The position numbers and the translations under genes are program-made. From contig JADWOT020000002.1 in NCBI GenBank assembly GCA_036345935.2, positions 17,062,723 to 17,126,722 on the forward strand: a DNA stretch of 64,000 nt. The letters are read 5' to 3'. Below the pieces are notes generated by a model. That model had not been told where the DNA came from and did not search any database. It worked only from the letters and a program-made list of their open reading frames with translations. This DNA is from Taenia hydatigena (lineage: Eukaryota; Platyhelminthes; Cestoda; Cyclophyllidea; Taeniidae). This document shows, one piece after another, positions 21,750 through 34,918 of this stretch; position 1 is the first letter of the stretch; the number at the start of each line of letters is the position of its first letter.

Positions 21750-24600
21750 CGCGCTTTAATTCAGAAACTTGCGCGAAATTCGTCAGAGTAACACTAAAAT
21801 GACCAAAAAAATTGTCGACTTGATCTGTAATGAAGTCTTAAGAGTGAATTCGTAAAAAGAATTTGGATATGTCCTTCAGAGGCTTTTTTAAAGATTCACA
21901 TTAGCAAGGTCCAATTCTCTGGTTTGTTATAAAAGCATGATGATCTTCAAAGTCATAGGTACGCTTAGAGCCGCTTCTATCTTTCATTTGAGAATTCAAC
22001 CGCATGAGTGCATTCTCTTTTCAAGGGAGTAGACAGTCAGGCTAAGTATTGACATTAATTAGAGCATATTGGCTATCAAATAAAGCTTTAGAAAGCTATA
22101 AAATCTTACCTTCCGTTAGCATAAACACTAGTTAGTAGGCTAACTTTTGAAAAAGAATGTATCAGCAAGGCAGCCTTTGATGATCTTAGGAGAAATATAT
22201 GTCCACCTTAAGGTACCTATAGGGTCTCCCGCATTTGCCCATTATTAGCACAAACAAAGCATAAGTGTGTATGGCTCTTCTTCATGTCTCTTCTGCGAGC
22301 CTAAGTAACCAGCCTTTTGCTTGCAGTCCTTACATTGTTAGCACTTTGTGCCCCTAGTGTGCTACATTTGTGTTTCGAGCATACTGCAACAAATAGCGAC
22401 CGTTGTGGATTGTATCTGACTTCCACATAAGGATGAACGGTCGACCTGACTTATACTTAGATGGATCGCCTAAAGTAGACGGCAAACATCGCTGCTCAAA
22501 GTCCAATATATAAGGAAGCTACATTTTAAAAAGGAAATTATTAAGGAGTTTTTTGCTTTTCAAGCCGGTTGTGCTTTTAATTTTACCCATAGTTGAGGCT
22601 CAGTGAAATTAATTGTGATTCTCTCCATTTCAATGGTTAGATACTAAAAAAATCAGAGAGTGGCATTTGTGGGTGGCATTTGTGACCAATCTTTTATAAG
22701 TAATATTTTGATTACTTGTTTAATTCATAGTTTTAACGCCATGGATGCCCAGCTCTACTCCTCCGTACTTCTCCCGTTCGCAATAGCTAATGGACTATGC
22801 AATACATAAGTTTCCTAAGCATTATAATTTCTATAGTTTTCGGAGAAAACTTGAGTACCTCGCTGCTAGGATCATATCCCACCATACTTTAAAACAACTT
22901 ATTAAATTAACATATTCAATAAAATGAAAATAATGATAATTTAAGTAAATGATTAAGGAGAATCGTTTCCAGTGCCTCTCAGCTTAATTTTACGTGTATA
23001 CATAACGCTATTTTCCAGTTGATGGAAAAAGGCGTTTTCAGCCTTCTGTCATTTAAGCAAAATCCTTCATAAATATAATAAAACGTGTTCATGCTCTACA
23101 TCCAAACCGATTCATTATGTTGCCATTAGCCAGATGTCACAGACTAGTGCTGGCAACTTCTTCGCTACTTCTTCTGGAATTTCAAGAAAAAACAATAAAA
23201 TTGGGCGAGGCTGCAAAAAGACAGACAGTCTTAGTTTCGTAATGTTTAACAAGCGATGGGTTAACAAGTATTTCTTCAAGTTATGCGCGATGTGTTCTCT
23301 AAAATTTAGGTTAAATTCGCTGACAGCATTATTTTAAAACATGTAAAGGTCGCGTATATTTTAATGGTGAGCTCAATAGTATAGTGAGAATTCAGAGCTC
23401 TTTGTAGTCTGAATGATGCACAGTTTGCAATCACAAGCAGAAGAGATTGAAATCCGTATCCTAACTTATTTTGCATAATCTTTCAAAATTCTTGGCATAG
23501 ATAATGCGCGCTTCTCATTTTTAAAGGAGAAACAATTTTTTTTTAATTACATCCGTAACTCACATTGTAGTGCCCTCTTTAAGTAATAGCTGTGTGTCCT
23601 ACAAAGCGCCAACCTCAGTAAAAGTGTTTAAGTTTGTCGGCGAATGAGAGGAACGGCGAAAATCTATCACATCGCAATCTGACTAGTCCCATTCTACAAT
23701 GCTGACAATGTTTGTTCTTTCTTAGCGTATTGAACAGCCCAAATCGTCGAATGTTTAAGGTTTTATTACTGGAGAATTATTACAAAAGCGAGGAAATTAA
23801 AATAACATGAAGCTATGCCACTTAGTCTGGTTCCAAGACCTGTCTTATACGAGACTGACTGCTTGCGTAAGTGATGTGCATAAAATGCCAAAGGTAGCAA
23901 CAATTTTGACTGAAGTTTGATTTAGACGCTTCGAAGAATAGCCCACATACTACTTGAAGTCGCAACTATCCAGGAGGTGCGTAAGACGAAGACTTTGAAT
24001 GATGCACGGAGGGTTGCTCCATTTAATTTTCATTGAGGTTGGTTACAGCCATGCCTTCTCCACAATATTCTACCTTTATCATCCCTAGTGTGTTAAATGA
24101 TGATACTTCATGGGAATCTGTCTCTTTATCTATCCAGTGCCGTAAGCTACTCACTAACTTACTTAATACTGGTCATGTGCACTAAGAATGTTCTTCTGTA
24201 AATTGCTAAAGTAACTTCAAGAAGGTGTTTAATGTGACAAAACGGATCCCGAATGACGCCGATATGACTGCCTTTAAAGTCAGTCCATTTGCAGGAAAGG
24301 CAGAATCTTGCTTCCACATAAGGCTTTTAGCGAGCCCCAACGCTTTACTTAAAAGTGATTAGCACGCATGCACGTCTCGGTCGTAGTTACTCACTTAATC
24401 ACTTCGGAGTGTGTCACCGACCTCATGCAATCTTCGCCGTGACGGTACTGACACCACCACAGATATTAAAATGTAACAATTCAAATGCTTTTTTAGACTT
24501 AATGCCTTATTAGGCTAAAAGAGTGTGTGCGGTCAAATGAAATTAACTAAGAAAGGATTCTTGTCTTCCTCTTTATCTCGACCATGCTTTTCACTAACCC
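21750..24600. other. Gene-poor AT-rich stretch upstream of the metallothionein-like gene
   Basis: Only a low-complexity polar frame (23134-23337, +) and a small direct repeat of GTGGCATTTGTG at 22661-22685. Nothing else supported. Confidence 0.4.
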
Positions 24601-24904
24601 CAACGACCGAGTCATTCATGTATAGCACAATTTCAAACCTGTGCAGTGTGGCCTAGAGCACAGAACTGAGCAGCAAGGACTGACGACCTTATCGAAATTC
24701 ACCTTCCGGCTTCATCGGTATGTGCATCACTTGAGTGCAGGACTTGGTTGGACTTGCCACTACTTCATGCATCAAATACACTCACCCTATCCCCATGAGC
24801 CGATCATTCTGTGCTATCAAGGCATAAAATACGTTTCTTGAAATGCCTGACCCTATGCGCAGATTTCAAATATCAGGCATTTTATGTGTGATAAATTTTT
24901 TCAG

Positions 24905-25129
24905 ATATACATTTGCGCCCCTTTGCCATACTTCAACAACCAAACCGACATTGCACGCCTAACAGATGTTGGTCCTCAGTGGACCAACATTTTTGGGATC
25001 GCGAAATGTGTGACTAGATTAAAGCTAGTCTGCATTAGTCCAATTTTATCAACAATTTTGAGGAATGCTGGTGACGATGTTGATAATGGCAGCTCATTTC
25101 TTAAATTAACCTGGATCCCTCTTGAGTGA
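24905..25129 (+). CDS. Candidate terminal exon, unrecognised
   Basis: Good acceptor TAAATTTTTTCAG followed by 74 open codons to TGA (IYICAPLPYFNNQTDIARLT, later VCISPILSTILRN and SSFLKLTWIPLE). No family recognised. A perfect 10-bp hairpin lies inside it at 24966-24990. Confidence 0.3.
   Translation: MYICAPLPYFNNQTDIARLTDVGPQWTNIFGIAKCVTRLKLVCISPILSTILRNAGDDVDNGSSFLKLTWIPLE
24966..24990. repeat. Perfect 10-bp inverted repeat, 5-nt loop
   Basis: ATGTTGGTCC, loop TCAGT, GGACCAACAT. It lies within the candidate exon at 24905-25129. Confidence 0.8.
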
Positions 25130-25689
25130 TGCAAGTAAAATACCTATTGTAATTACGCAAGTACTATCAACGTAATGTCCTTCTATCTTATTAACTTAGC
25201 GGCTTTGAGCAGTGAAACGGATAGCACTACTGATGCCAATGCTGCTGCAAGTTGAGAATGCGCACAGAGCGTTATGAGTGCCTATGCTATTGGATTGCAT
25301 TCCTTATTGTCACATGAAGGAGAGTCTAACAAGTATCGCACATGCATGAATCTCAGGCAGAGCGATAGCCAACCAATAAGACAGCGCCACGGTGAGGTCA
25401 ATCGAAAACTCCCCTCCAAGCCACGATGCATGTAAACTTCGGCACATCCGGCACGCCATCAATGTATGCCGGCATTTTGCGCCAATGGCAGGTTTCAAAC
25501 GTAATCTTATTTCTCATTATTTATTGTTGTTCGCACATCCACAATTATTCGGTCATTTTTCTTTTATTATATTTTGTCCATTTGATTTTTACAGTACCGA
25601 AAATAGCATTTGTTCTTAAAATCATAGGCTCAAAACAGCTGAAGCCGTAAAACCACTGATCTTTCGTCTAAATTGGCATTCAAGCTGTG

Positions 25690-26136
25690 TCAATACCTCG
25701 ATTCCCCCAATCTGGTTAGTTGCTGCATTGCCACTCCAAGATGGAGGGGAATACTTTCGATGATGAAATTTTTTGCTGTCTTCATTTCAGCACATTGCCA
25801 AGTGGATCTGGCTAAGTAAGCGTCTACATCAAATACTGTTGTCATAACCTTGGCCGAATTCTGTTCAAAACGCTTCCAAAACGATTCAATATTACAAATC
25901 ACAACTTGACTCATTTCAACACGCATTATTGGAGACACTGCAAGAGCGACACTATAAACATATACACTTTTGCGTTTTACAAATACGAATCTGAATTCGC
26001 TACCGCAACATGAAACCACAGTCAAATTAAAGCCACCATAGATTAGCCATCCTATTTGCATTTCAACGAATAAGTATTCGGTACGCATTAGTAGCAATAA
26101 TAAACATGGAATTATCTTAGGTGTATGCTTTACCAA
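25690..26136 (-). CDS. Longest ORF of the window (148 codons), unrecognised
   Basis: Hydrophobic N-terminus (KIIPCLLLLLMRTEYLF), then a mixed region with VDAYLARSTWQCAEMK and a C-terminus VAMQQLTRLGESRY. In 64 kb of AT-leaning DNA one ORF of this size can arise by chance. No homologue recognised and no splice or poly(A) evidence. Confidence 0.25.
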   Translation of the reverse strand: MVKHTPKIIPCLLLLLMRTEYLFVEMQIGWLIYGGFNLTVVSCCGSEFRFVFVKRKSVYVYSVALAVSPIMRVEMSQVVICNIESFWKRFEQNSAKVMTTVFDVDAYLARSTWQCAEMKTAKNFIIESIPLHLGVAMQQLTRLGESRY

Positions 26137-26139
26137 AAG

Positions 26140-29100
26140 CAGTACACTTAACGTTACCCAAAAAAAATACGTTTTTAGAAGACGAAGATAGGCCTGACTA
26201 CTGAGACTGCTTAATATATGCTGTGGAACCTTCGCATTTTTCCAAGAACTTTATTTTATGCTCAGAATTGGATTTCATAGCTATCCTACCCAGAGTGTAC
26301 AGCCCTTAATACGGACTTCATCAGAGGTATGCTTATTTCCTAATTAGGCCGATTTACCTCAGAGACAGGGAAAAAGGGAGTAAGCGCCCTCCTTACAATT
26401 TGAACTGAAACGTTCGGTTGCCTTGTGATTAGAAACCAGCAAAAGGAATTGAAGCAAACATACTGCAATAGATTGAGGATAGCAGAGATTGCTCCAAAGT
26501 TAGACGCAATGAGGTGGTGTTGTTTGGCATAGAACTGCCGAACAAATTACCTCAACAGTGCTAATCAAGTACTTAAGAAACCAGCTGCGCGTGCATCTGG
26601 ATTCGATTTTGACTTACAGAACTTTATTGTCTGGTAAGATGCATATCAAATACACAATGTGCGGGCTAAGTCTGAAGAAATCACATTTACTGCGGATCGA
26701 CCCTTCGTCCCTACTTCATCAATCGAGATTCCATTTCTCCATTGTTCCTTTAAAGGGTCTGACAGTCACCGCGTGAATTCTTGAGAAGTCATTGCAACAG
26801 ACTCTTAACGGGTTCTTCTTTCCTACGGCATCCTTTCCATTTCAGGTCACAATTGCCACAATCACAAGAATAGACATTAGGCCCTTGTCTGAGTTGGAAA
26901 TTTTTGAAGCAGCTTAAGATCAATAGAAGGATTACATCTTCAAAGACTTTTTTGGTCTTTAAAGTCTATAAATCAGAAAGTAATGAAAAACATTGCTGAA
27001 TGAGATTAAATGAAAGTTACACATAGAATAAGGACTTGCAAGCGTAACTTACTGATGAATGAGGAGAGGCTGAACGTCCAACATTGCTAGCGCGAGCCTG
27101 ATTCACTGTGGTAAGATGCAAGAAAACAAGTGTATCCTTGAAGTTGTGCACTAGCTACCCGTCTTAACAACAAAATTTGTCATCTAGTCTAGATGGCAAT
27201 GCCTAAAGCTCAGTGACTTTTAAGAAAAAGCTATGAAGGATGAATACATAAGATGCAATCAAAGAGCATGAAGATCGCCTACTCATGTAGAGACATTAAT
27301 GCAATTTGAGGCAGCTGAAAGGTTGAAAGAGAAAAATGTATTAGTAGTTGGGGAAGAAATTTGCTCACCTGTGCTTACGCGATTTTCACAAGCTACTCCA
27401 GATATTTGTACAGTTTTCATCTGTCCTGGACAATGGTGGATTGAAAGTCCTTCGCAGTACCTTCTTTTTTGGCAATCTAAACGTTTGACTTGTTAAAATA
27501 CAGCACTTAAATAAGTAAGAACACTGTACAACGGTTGCCAAAGAAGAATTCGGTAGAACGTTTGAATAAGACGATTGTTAGGATGACTACCGAAAGAATA
27601 ACGAGAAAATAAACAAAGATCCACATCTCAACTGAAAGCTGAAAAGCGAGAGCATGAATGGCTAGAATCTCAACGAGGTGTGTATTTACTGAATCACAAT
27701 TTGAAAATCAGCTGCCTGTGGATGGCAGAGACTTCGTGTGCAAACTATAACAGGTAAAGAGCATACCATTTTAAGCACGCGACTATTTATGCCACGAACT
27801 CATGTTTCACGATTTGCATAACTCAAAGTTGTCACTCTGCACTTTAGTACAAGTAGCATTAAAACCCATATGCTGATGGTTACCTTATTTTCATCTAAAT
27901 TGTCAGCAACAATTTTCTCACCTGCAGCTTAGGCTCCATATACGTGACAGGACGTCTGTCTCTTCATGCTAACAACTGCTTGGCGGTGGACATGTGGTGA
28001 GCAGTAGTGAATAAAACTGTGCTGGAGGTGATCTGAAAAGGGAACGAAGGAGTGAAGAACGGTGTGAATTTTGGAGGCTTGGACAAGCCACAACAAAAAT
28101 AATGCTTCCATAAACTTTAAAGTGGAAGATAAATAGGGATTAGAGGCATTCTTATAATCTCTTTTATGTGTGGTGTTGATGTCGAAATCGTAGTCTTGGT
28201 ACCTTTCGATGTGGTCTGCCAAACCAAATCACCGAGAGCGAAAAGCACACACTGATCCGTATTTGCTGTGAATTGTCTCTTCACTGAGGCGATGCTTAAG
28301 AAAAGGCTTTTCGTGCCTTTGCAAAGGGAACCATAATTGACGCCCTTAAATGAATCTCATGCCCAAATGCACTTGGCGCAACGTCCTGCAAACATTAATG
28401 GTAAATTTCTCATTTATCCTCCTCCTCTTTTTTTAACTTACCCCTTTTGCTCTCCTTTACTCTGGACGCCATTACACAGCCTTGCCTTATGCTATGTTTG
28501 AGGCTGTGCCATCCGTACTCAACGCCTCCAATTAACCGCAAATTCCTACATTTGCTTATTTTCTGCCCTACTGTCATTATTTGTACTTCCCTTTTAAAAT
28601 CCTACACTAGACTTCGTTGTTTTACTCTCCTCTACCTCCCCATTTTCTACGTTTTTGAACATTTCCTAAACTCACTGTTAAAGACTTGCCAAAGCAATAA
28701 GGAAGGCTAGGTGTTGTAGAAAGTAGCGCTATCCCTTCCATTGCCTGCAGCCAGCTAGGATCTAGAGGTTTGTTTGTGATCTCAACTCCCTGTTTTGCTC
28801 CTAATTTTCCCGCACTTGTGCCGGTGTAAGACTAAGACTGTAAAAAGGTTGTCTAATCTAATTTCATCGGTGGTATAAAGTCCTGAAACATTGATATGCA
28901 AAACCGCACCAGTGACTGTGCTTTATACCACTTGGATCACTTCGTGTTTTTGGTGGTGTGAGACGCATATGGAGACAACCGAGGGTGCACTTAGAGCCAA
29001 GCATAAATACATTTCCATAATGCGCTGTTATGCTATGCGGCGATTATAATGCATATTTTGGTCAGAAAAATTGAAAAGTATGCCGTGTGACGCAATTTGT

Positions 29101-29727
29101 TTTTGTTTCGCAAAGGGATTAAGAGGAGTTAGGCCATGACAAGATCTTATTTGCTAAAGATCTTATAATTTTAGCACAGTTAAGCAAGGGCAAATGAAAG
29201 ATTCGAGCTGCAAGATGAACTGTGTGTATTTATCTAAGCAAATAAAGTCTACTTCACCCTAACACATCAAAGAGGCTGATCTTCTTTTCGTCGAACACTT
29301 GAGTCGATTGGTTGTGCAATGAATTCTTGAGTAAACGCACGCTTAAACAAGCCTACATAGTATTTCCCACATACGTCATCAAAACGCCTACGAACTTTTA
29401 TTCGCAACAATAGCAGGGCATACGAAAGAACAAAGTGAAAAATGTTGCATGAAGTCACAAACTAGACTAGCCACGTGTTCGCAAATTCAAGTTTCCATTT
29501 CACTTGAAACAAATTTCCTATGACAGGGGATAGCAATTTGTCCCATAAAAGCTCATGATAACTATTCGCAGTTTTGCAGATAGATGATGCGCTTGTTCTT
29601 GTGCTTCTGCCGCTTAAACTTTTTTATCCTAAGCTACACTATTTATGAAGGAAACACCAATTCCTTGCGAAATTGCCAGATGCGTTTTTATTTACACAAA
29701 TGTAATACTTTGTTTGTTTGAACTACC
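26140..29727. other. Gene-poor stretch with a pyrimidine-rich block
   Basis: 28410-28690 is strongly pyrimidine-rich on the plus strand, and the 87-aa frame over it is compositional. A minus frame 28222-27929 (LSSTLKFMEALFLLWLVQ) and a 75-bp segment 26559-26633 bounded by CAACAG and gtaaga are exon-like but unsupported further. Confidence 0.3.
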
Positions 29728-29872
29728 AGAGGTGGCCATATTGCCCTAGCTGCATGGGCTGGCCTAGGGGCCATACCAGCAGCTTATTTTCCTCTGCCCG
29801 TTAAATATGCGTATTCTACCCTGGTATTCTGCCTTTTTTGCCTTTGAGGGAGCCTTGGGAAGCTACATTGGT
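29728..29872 (+). repeat. Dispersed repeat family G, copy 2 (plus orientation)
   Basis: Partner of 19968-20112 in inverted orientation. This copy reads GHIALAAWAGLGAIPAAYFP without the stop found in copy 1, but is closed by TGA soon after. Alignment is not clear beyond 29872. Confidence 0.7.
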
Positions 29873-32220
29873 GACAGCGGAAAGCGGACCCGACTCGATA
29901 GGGTTTCTGTCCCGATCTCTACCTCCTGTGGCGTATTGCAGCGGTGGAGGAAGTGCATGTGCTACGGATGGGCCAAGAGCGACGTCCGCCTCCGGCATCT
30001 ACCCCATCTTCGTGTTTTACAAGAAAGCTATTAACAACCGAATCGACACTAGCCATGGATCACTTGGAAAGCTTTGTTCCGAAGTCTACCCTTAATATGC
30101 TTGCTTAGGGGGATCGGTGTGCTAACACCCCTCTATGAACATACTGAAGGTCGAGCGAACCACTTATTCTGAACTTTGTTCCTAAGCCATACGAAACTCG
30201 AAGTCCAATGCACTGCCAAGAGGGATCACTGACGTTGGTGTCAAGCATCGCCTCAATCGCGCCGAATGTCGGCGACTGACATGGTTGGCTTATGGGTGCT
30301 TCTTGCAGCACTATTACGTTGTGATGGCTGACGCGGAAGGTCTACCAAGGATCGCGTCAGAGACGACGCTCGTTAGAAAAGAGAGGCACTTCGGGTGTGT
30401 GCGATTGCATCTCTTAGTTGATGCATCACTTTGCTCCGGTTAAACCCCCAGAAATTTTTACCAATTTGATAAAAGTTTTAGGACGCAGCAAATTTTAACA
30501 AAGAATGCTAACTATACTCTGCAGAGGCGACTAATTCCGACCACTACCACCCTTTTCATTTCTAAATACTTTTCGCCACTGCAGCACAATTTCTAAGGAA
30601 TACTTTCAAAGTACTTTGTTGTTCTAAAAACTTTTGCTTTACTTCCGAAATTGGTTTAAAATGACACATTGCTGTTCCCTTGTGGGCCCAAATTTTGGTG
30701 CGATTGACGGAAAGATAATAAACAAGTGACTCTTAGAACAATGTGTTCCCTGGACAAAGTGATGGGAGGTGCGATGCCCCTTAAAGCTTGTACTCATCTG
30801 CATTTTACATTCGATTTTAATTTGAGGTCAGAATATGCTGTGATCAGGGTCCAAATAGTGTAGGCAGTGTAAGAGCGAAGGTTCTTCGGGATAAATGTTC
30901 GACCGGTATCTCAAGGCGATTTCAGAAGGTGGGTGTACCCTCTTTCTTTTTATTTGGAATAGAATGTTAATATTGCCGCTGAATTCCACCAGATCTCAGG
31001 ACTACTTCTGTTATTCTAAAGCTCTTTTTAATCATATTACTTTATTCTCTCGCGTTTTTAATTCTACTTTTTATTATATTAGCATGGTTTAAGTGAGCGC
31101 GCCGTCTACTAGACATTTGCATTCCTTTCTTAACTTCTTAGGTGCATAATCTTCTAGCTTACAACTAATTAACTGGTGCAGGTATGATTGTCCTCCCATT
31201 TAGTTGATGCATGTTCATCTAGCTCATATCAAGCCTCATTTCAATGCCGTGGAAGTGAAATATTGCATTTTCCCATGTGCATATCCATTGAAATGTGTGA
31301 AACCTTACCACTGATGAAGTTTATCTTGCGATTCCTTGTAATAAGTGAACAGCTTGTATCATACCCTTGCACCCTTTATACTTTTGTGCCTTAAAAAAAT
31401 TATTCTTATTTTTGTGCTTTTATGAATGGATTACATCTCAAACGCATAAGCGACGAATTTTGCAGGTAGCAAAACGAATTAGATAATTTCTTCCTTACTG
31501 TCGGTTTCTTACTTTAGCAAACGTTAGTTTCACCTTGAGAGGCCTGACTGCGCAAAGAATGCTCGATATTTTGGAGTGCTTTGACGTCTTCAGACTCTAC
31601 TTAGCAGCAATTTCGCGCATTACGCGAATTCCCACCTCCAAAAGGGTAATGAATATGTTGTTTTTGACCGTGTCAAAAGAACTTTCAAACTGCATATCTC
31701 GTGGTGTTTTGAGGGCAAGTGAAGTTGATAAGAAGACATGGTCTCCTTTCTCACGATTTGTCAAATTCCTTGTGTCCTAGAGTCTTTTTTTTCGGTGCTC
31801 AAGGAGGAGAAGGTAAAGAAAATGTCCTAGCATTGTTTATTATTGGCTTAAACTCGCTCAAACTGGTTTAGGTCGCAATCTACCAAATCACGTTTCATCA
31901 AGCCTACAACAAACGCTGTAAATAAGTAGCTAAAACGGTAGCCATTCATTTAGACATCATGTGTATGTGCGTGCGGCCAACAGTCTACGCATGATGCAAG
32001 CAAATAGCAGCTCTGCAGGTGACATGCAAATTGAATTCGTATTTTGAAATGGCACCATTAGTGGTGAGTCTAGAGCGTTTATGTCGTTTATGTCCTTCAC
32101 AAACTTCTTATTCGAGTTTCGAGCCAGCAGCTTTATTTAGCATCGTTTAAAGCACGCTTGACAAGCCAATATCTATTATGAGGCTACAGTTGGTTTTGTA
32201 AAGGTGAAAATTCAAACCTA

Positions 32221-32222
32221 TG

Positions 32223-32247
<25 letters not shown>
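32221..32247. repeat. TA microsatellite (copy 1)
   Basis: Uninterrupted TA dinucleotides; the duplicate at 39150-39175 is shorter and interrupted by TG. Length variation is normal between alleles. Confidence 0.9.
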
Positions 32248-32253
<6 letters not shown>

Positions 32254-32934
32254 GTACATTCGGCTCTCGATGCGACGTGCAATATGGCAGTTGTCGTGCG
32301 TTACAAACACATCATTTGGTCAATACCCAATGGGGATAAGCAAAATGCTAAACTATACCATTGTTTGTCATTTTGCATGGCACATTTTGACTGTAAAATT
32401 TGCCATTCTTTCTTCGTAGAATCGCTATCTCTCTGTGTGTGATTGCAGGGAATTCAGATCGAAAAAAGAGATGGCGACTGTCAAAAAACGTGCAGTGAAA
32501 CTAAGAAAAGTCATCGACTGCGATTGAGCGTAATTGTAAATTTGAAGCTTGACGTGCTGCTACCTCTACTCATTTAGAAGATACCCAACAAATTTACATG
32601 CAGGGGATTCAAAAAGCGAGAAATTCCGTCAATTTATCATTTTTACCTTTAGCATGCATATGCCATATTAGTCTGTTCCACTCCAAACTGCTTAAGCCTC
32701 CCCTTATGACTTCCAAGTTGCACTGTTTTATCTACACTCGGCGTCGCCATCGTAGCAGTTTTTCAAAAAATGTCATGCACTCATTGCAGTGATTTCGCAG
32801 TAATAATGCACGTTGAGATTATCATTTATAACACTCACAAATGTAGTTTAGCCTATGTTTGATGGGGATAATATACTAGTTGTATTCAGCCATAGTGGAC
32901 AAAAGATTGTCTGAGTCTTTGATTTTAGTCGGGT

Positions 32935-33005
32935 CTGTCGTGCAACAAACACTCGATTAATGATTTTGCTGTCAGATCGTGTTGGTGGCCCAATAGCCAG
33001 TGCCC
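32935..33005. repeat. Dispersed repeat family D, copy 2
   Basis: Aligns with 12655-12735, same orientation; its near-identical duplicate is 39858-39930. The right edge coincides with a 35-bp indel between the two 7-kb copies. Confidence 0.7.
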
Positions 33006-33354
33006 ACAGATGTTGTTTTTGCCACCAGATATCGTATAGCAGGGTTCACGACGCCCTGTTAGTTGTCTTGCAGCACCTTCTTGTGGCGCTTGGTGCCTCT
33101 ACTTTCGTGACCCTTTCCGCCCTTACTACTGGGGCCAAACATTGATCATTCCAGCACTTCATTTCGCATGGACCAGAGTTACGGAGACTGCAACGAGTAA
33201 TTAGAAGCAAGGACAAAACATAAGCTCTATCCACTTAATCATTTCAAGCATCGTTTTAATTTTCATCTTTTTTACACGCCAATGTTATTTTGTCAGCATC
33301 ATTTTCGTTTATTATCGGTACAGGCGGACACACTTAAATGCGCTCGCATTTGCT

Positions 33355-33760
33355 CTAAGAGTTCACCTGTGGATGTGTATAAATACGAGGAAACGACCCG
33401 CTAGTTACAATAATGAATGAATAATACTCAAAAGTATAAGATGATGTATTAATATGATGGTAAATTATAAACCGATTCTTGTCACATTTGTCAATAGCAT
33501 TGCATACACACTTGAACAAGTTCATGGAGTCTACCCACTTACCATCCACAAGACTGTTAATGTATGCGCGAGTACATAATTCATGCGCAAATTCGAATGA
33601 GCTCAACCGCATGTGCTGACGATCCCAAAACCCCACTAATGTTACCTACCATTGAAGACACTGCGGCAACAACCAAAGTAAGGCTGTTCTAAGCGATCGC
33701 GCACTACTTTAAAGTTGCCTTCCTTCGTATTCAATGTTAAAATATGGCAAATCCAACTCA
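33355..33760 (-). pseudogene. Membrane-protein-like exon remnants (copy 1), possible tetraspanin
   Basis: Reading 33700-33590 on the minus strand gives NSLTLVVAAVSSMVGNISGV then LGSSAHAVELIRICA and a stop. Another frame continues as FAHELCTRAYINSLVDGKWV then DSMNLFKCVCNAIDK. A hydrophobic helix followed by a W-x(3)-M-N-x-F-K-C block recalls tetraspanin TM3 plus the start of the large loop, where CCG would be expected but CVCN is found. The frame change and missing CCG suggest decay. A strong donor (GATG|gtaagt) sits at the end of the exon-like part. The same sequence recurs near 40317-40720. Confidence 0.3.
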
Positions 33761-33879
33761 CAATGTGCAAGTCTACCAAGCCTAACTCCTATATTGCAAA
33801 TCCACCGAAACTGCAATTCTGCAAGAGCACATCGCATTTAATCACCATACGTTAGTGTGCAGAACAGTCTCCACCACGT

Positions 33880-34255
33880 CTACTTCAACTTCGATTCCAC
33901 AGCACCATCACCTTTGTCATGCTTTTCCCCCACTCCACTCCGAACCGTCCCTTTACTCTTCACACCCTCCTTTGCTTCCACTGCTTTACTTCCAAGTACA
34001 AAGTAGCCATAAGCCACAAAAGGAATAACCGACCCGGCACCAAAGTGATCCCGAATCAAACCACTCACCTTATCATTTACATTGCCTGCAGGCAGGTCGC
34101 AGATCCTCATTTCATTTAAGTAAAGTAGCAATCAGCCACTCGACCATTGAAAGATGCTAAACAAGAGAGAGCAGAAGTTATGCTTCAATTTCATCGACCT
34201 ACCTTCTGAAGCATCGGCAAACAAGTCAGATCATTAGTAAACCTCAGATCTCGAG
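33880..34255 (-). pseudogene. Exon remnants with a lost 3' splice site (copy 1)
   Basis: On the minus strand SRDLRFTNDLTCLPMLQK ends at AAG|gtaggt. After a 46-bp intron-like stretch comes ...GNVNDK|gtgagt. In copy 2 (41100-40842) this donor pairs with ATATGCAG|GTGGCCAGG and continues VARDHFGAGSVIPPVTYGYF. Copy 1 lacks the 41 bp holding that acceptor and reads straight through in frame (GNVNDKVSGLIRDHFGAG). The third copy near 49.5 kb reads SRDPRFFDEINCLEMLRK at the first exon, so the frame has coding history. In-frame stops between the blocks argue that the copies are now broken. Family not recognised. Confidence 0.35.
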
Positions 34256-34918
34256 AACAGCTGCAACTCTAATGTATACAAAAGAAATCACCATTGTCCA
34301 TTACATTTAGAATTAGCAATGAGCAAGGAGTAAGGCGGATGACTGTCTTGGCTTCCAGATTTCAACCGATTTTGATATAGCGTGCCAAAAGCGAATTTTC
34401 ATCGCTTCTGAATCCTCATTCCAATCTTTGTCCTCTCCAGCAGCACCTTTATCATCCCAGCCTCCACTTCATTCGTCTCTCCAAGCTCTAGAACAAATCA
34501 AAGGACGTCTACGCAACTTCCCACTTCACTCCAAGGTATTAATGTTAATGATAAACACCAAAGCTTTGCTCTACCTACACTGAATAATTATGTCACTCCA
34601 CTGCCTAAGAATTTGCTATCGTGGGAGAAGGAGATGACATCAGAGAGACAAACGCCCTCACAAACTGCCGTAGATAAGACATAGGTGGGAGAATTCCCTT
34701 GCATCCTGTATTAGCTCATTGAGCTCATGTTCTACACATTACCTAATCTACTTGGAATCGCCCACAGAACGGCAGGCCTACCATGACGTTGTCTTCGTCG
34801 AATTAATACGCTCCATGTGAGTGGGAAGAGCAAATGCCAACAATTTCACAGCCGCCAACTGTCCCATAAATTGCTCCCTGAATTTAGTTGCCGCATGGCC
34901 AATTGCTCGCTTCTCGTT

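Noticed and set aside
28447..28710. 87-codon ORF rich in Leu, Cys and Phe
   Set aside because: Arises from a pyrimidine-rich tract; no splice or motif evidence.
31535..31780. 81-codon ORF in copy 1
   Set aside because: Its counterpart in copy 2 is broken by a one-base deletion and no motif is present.
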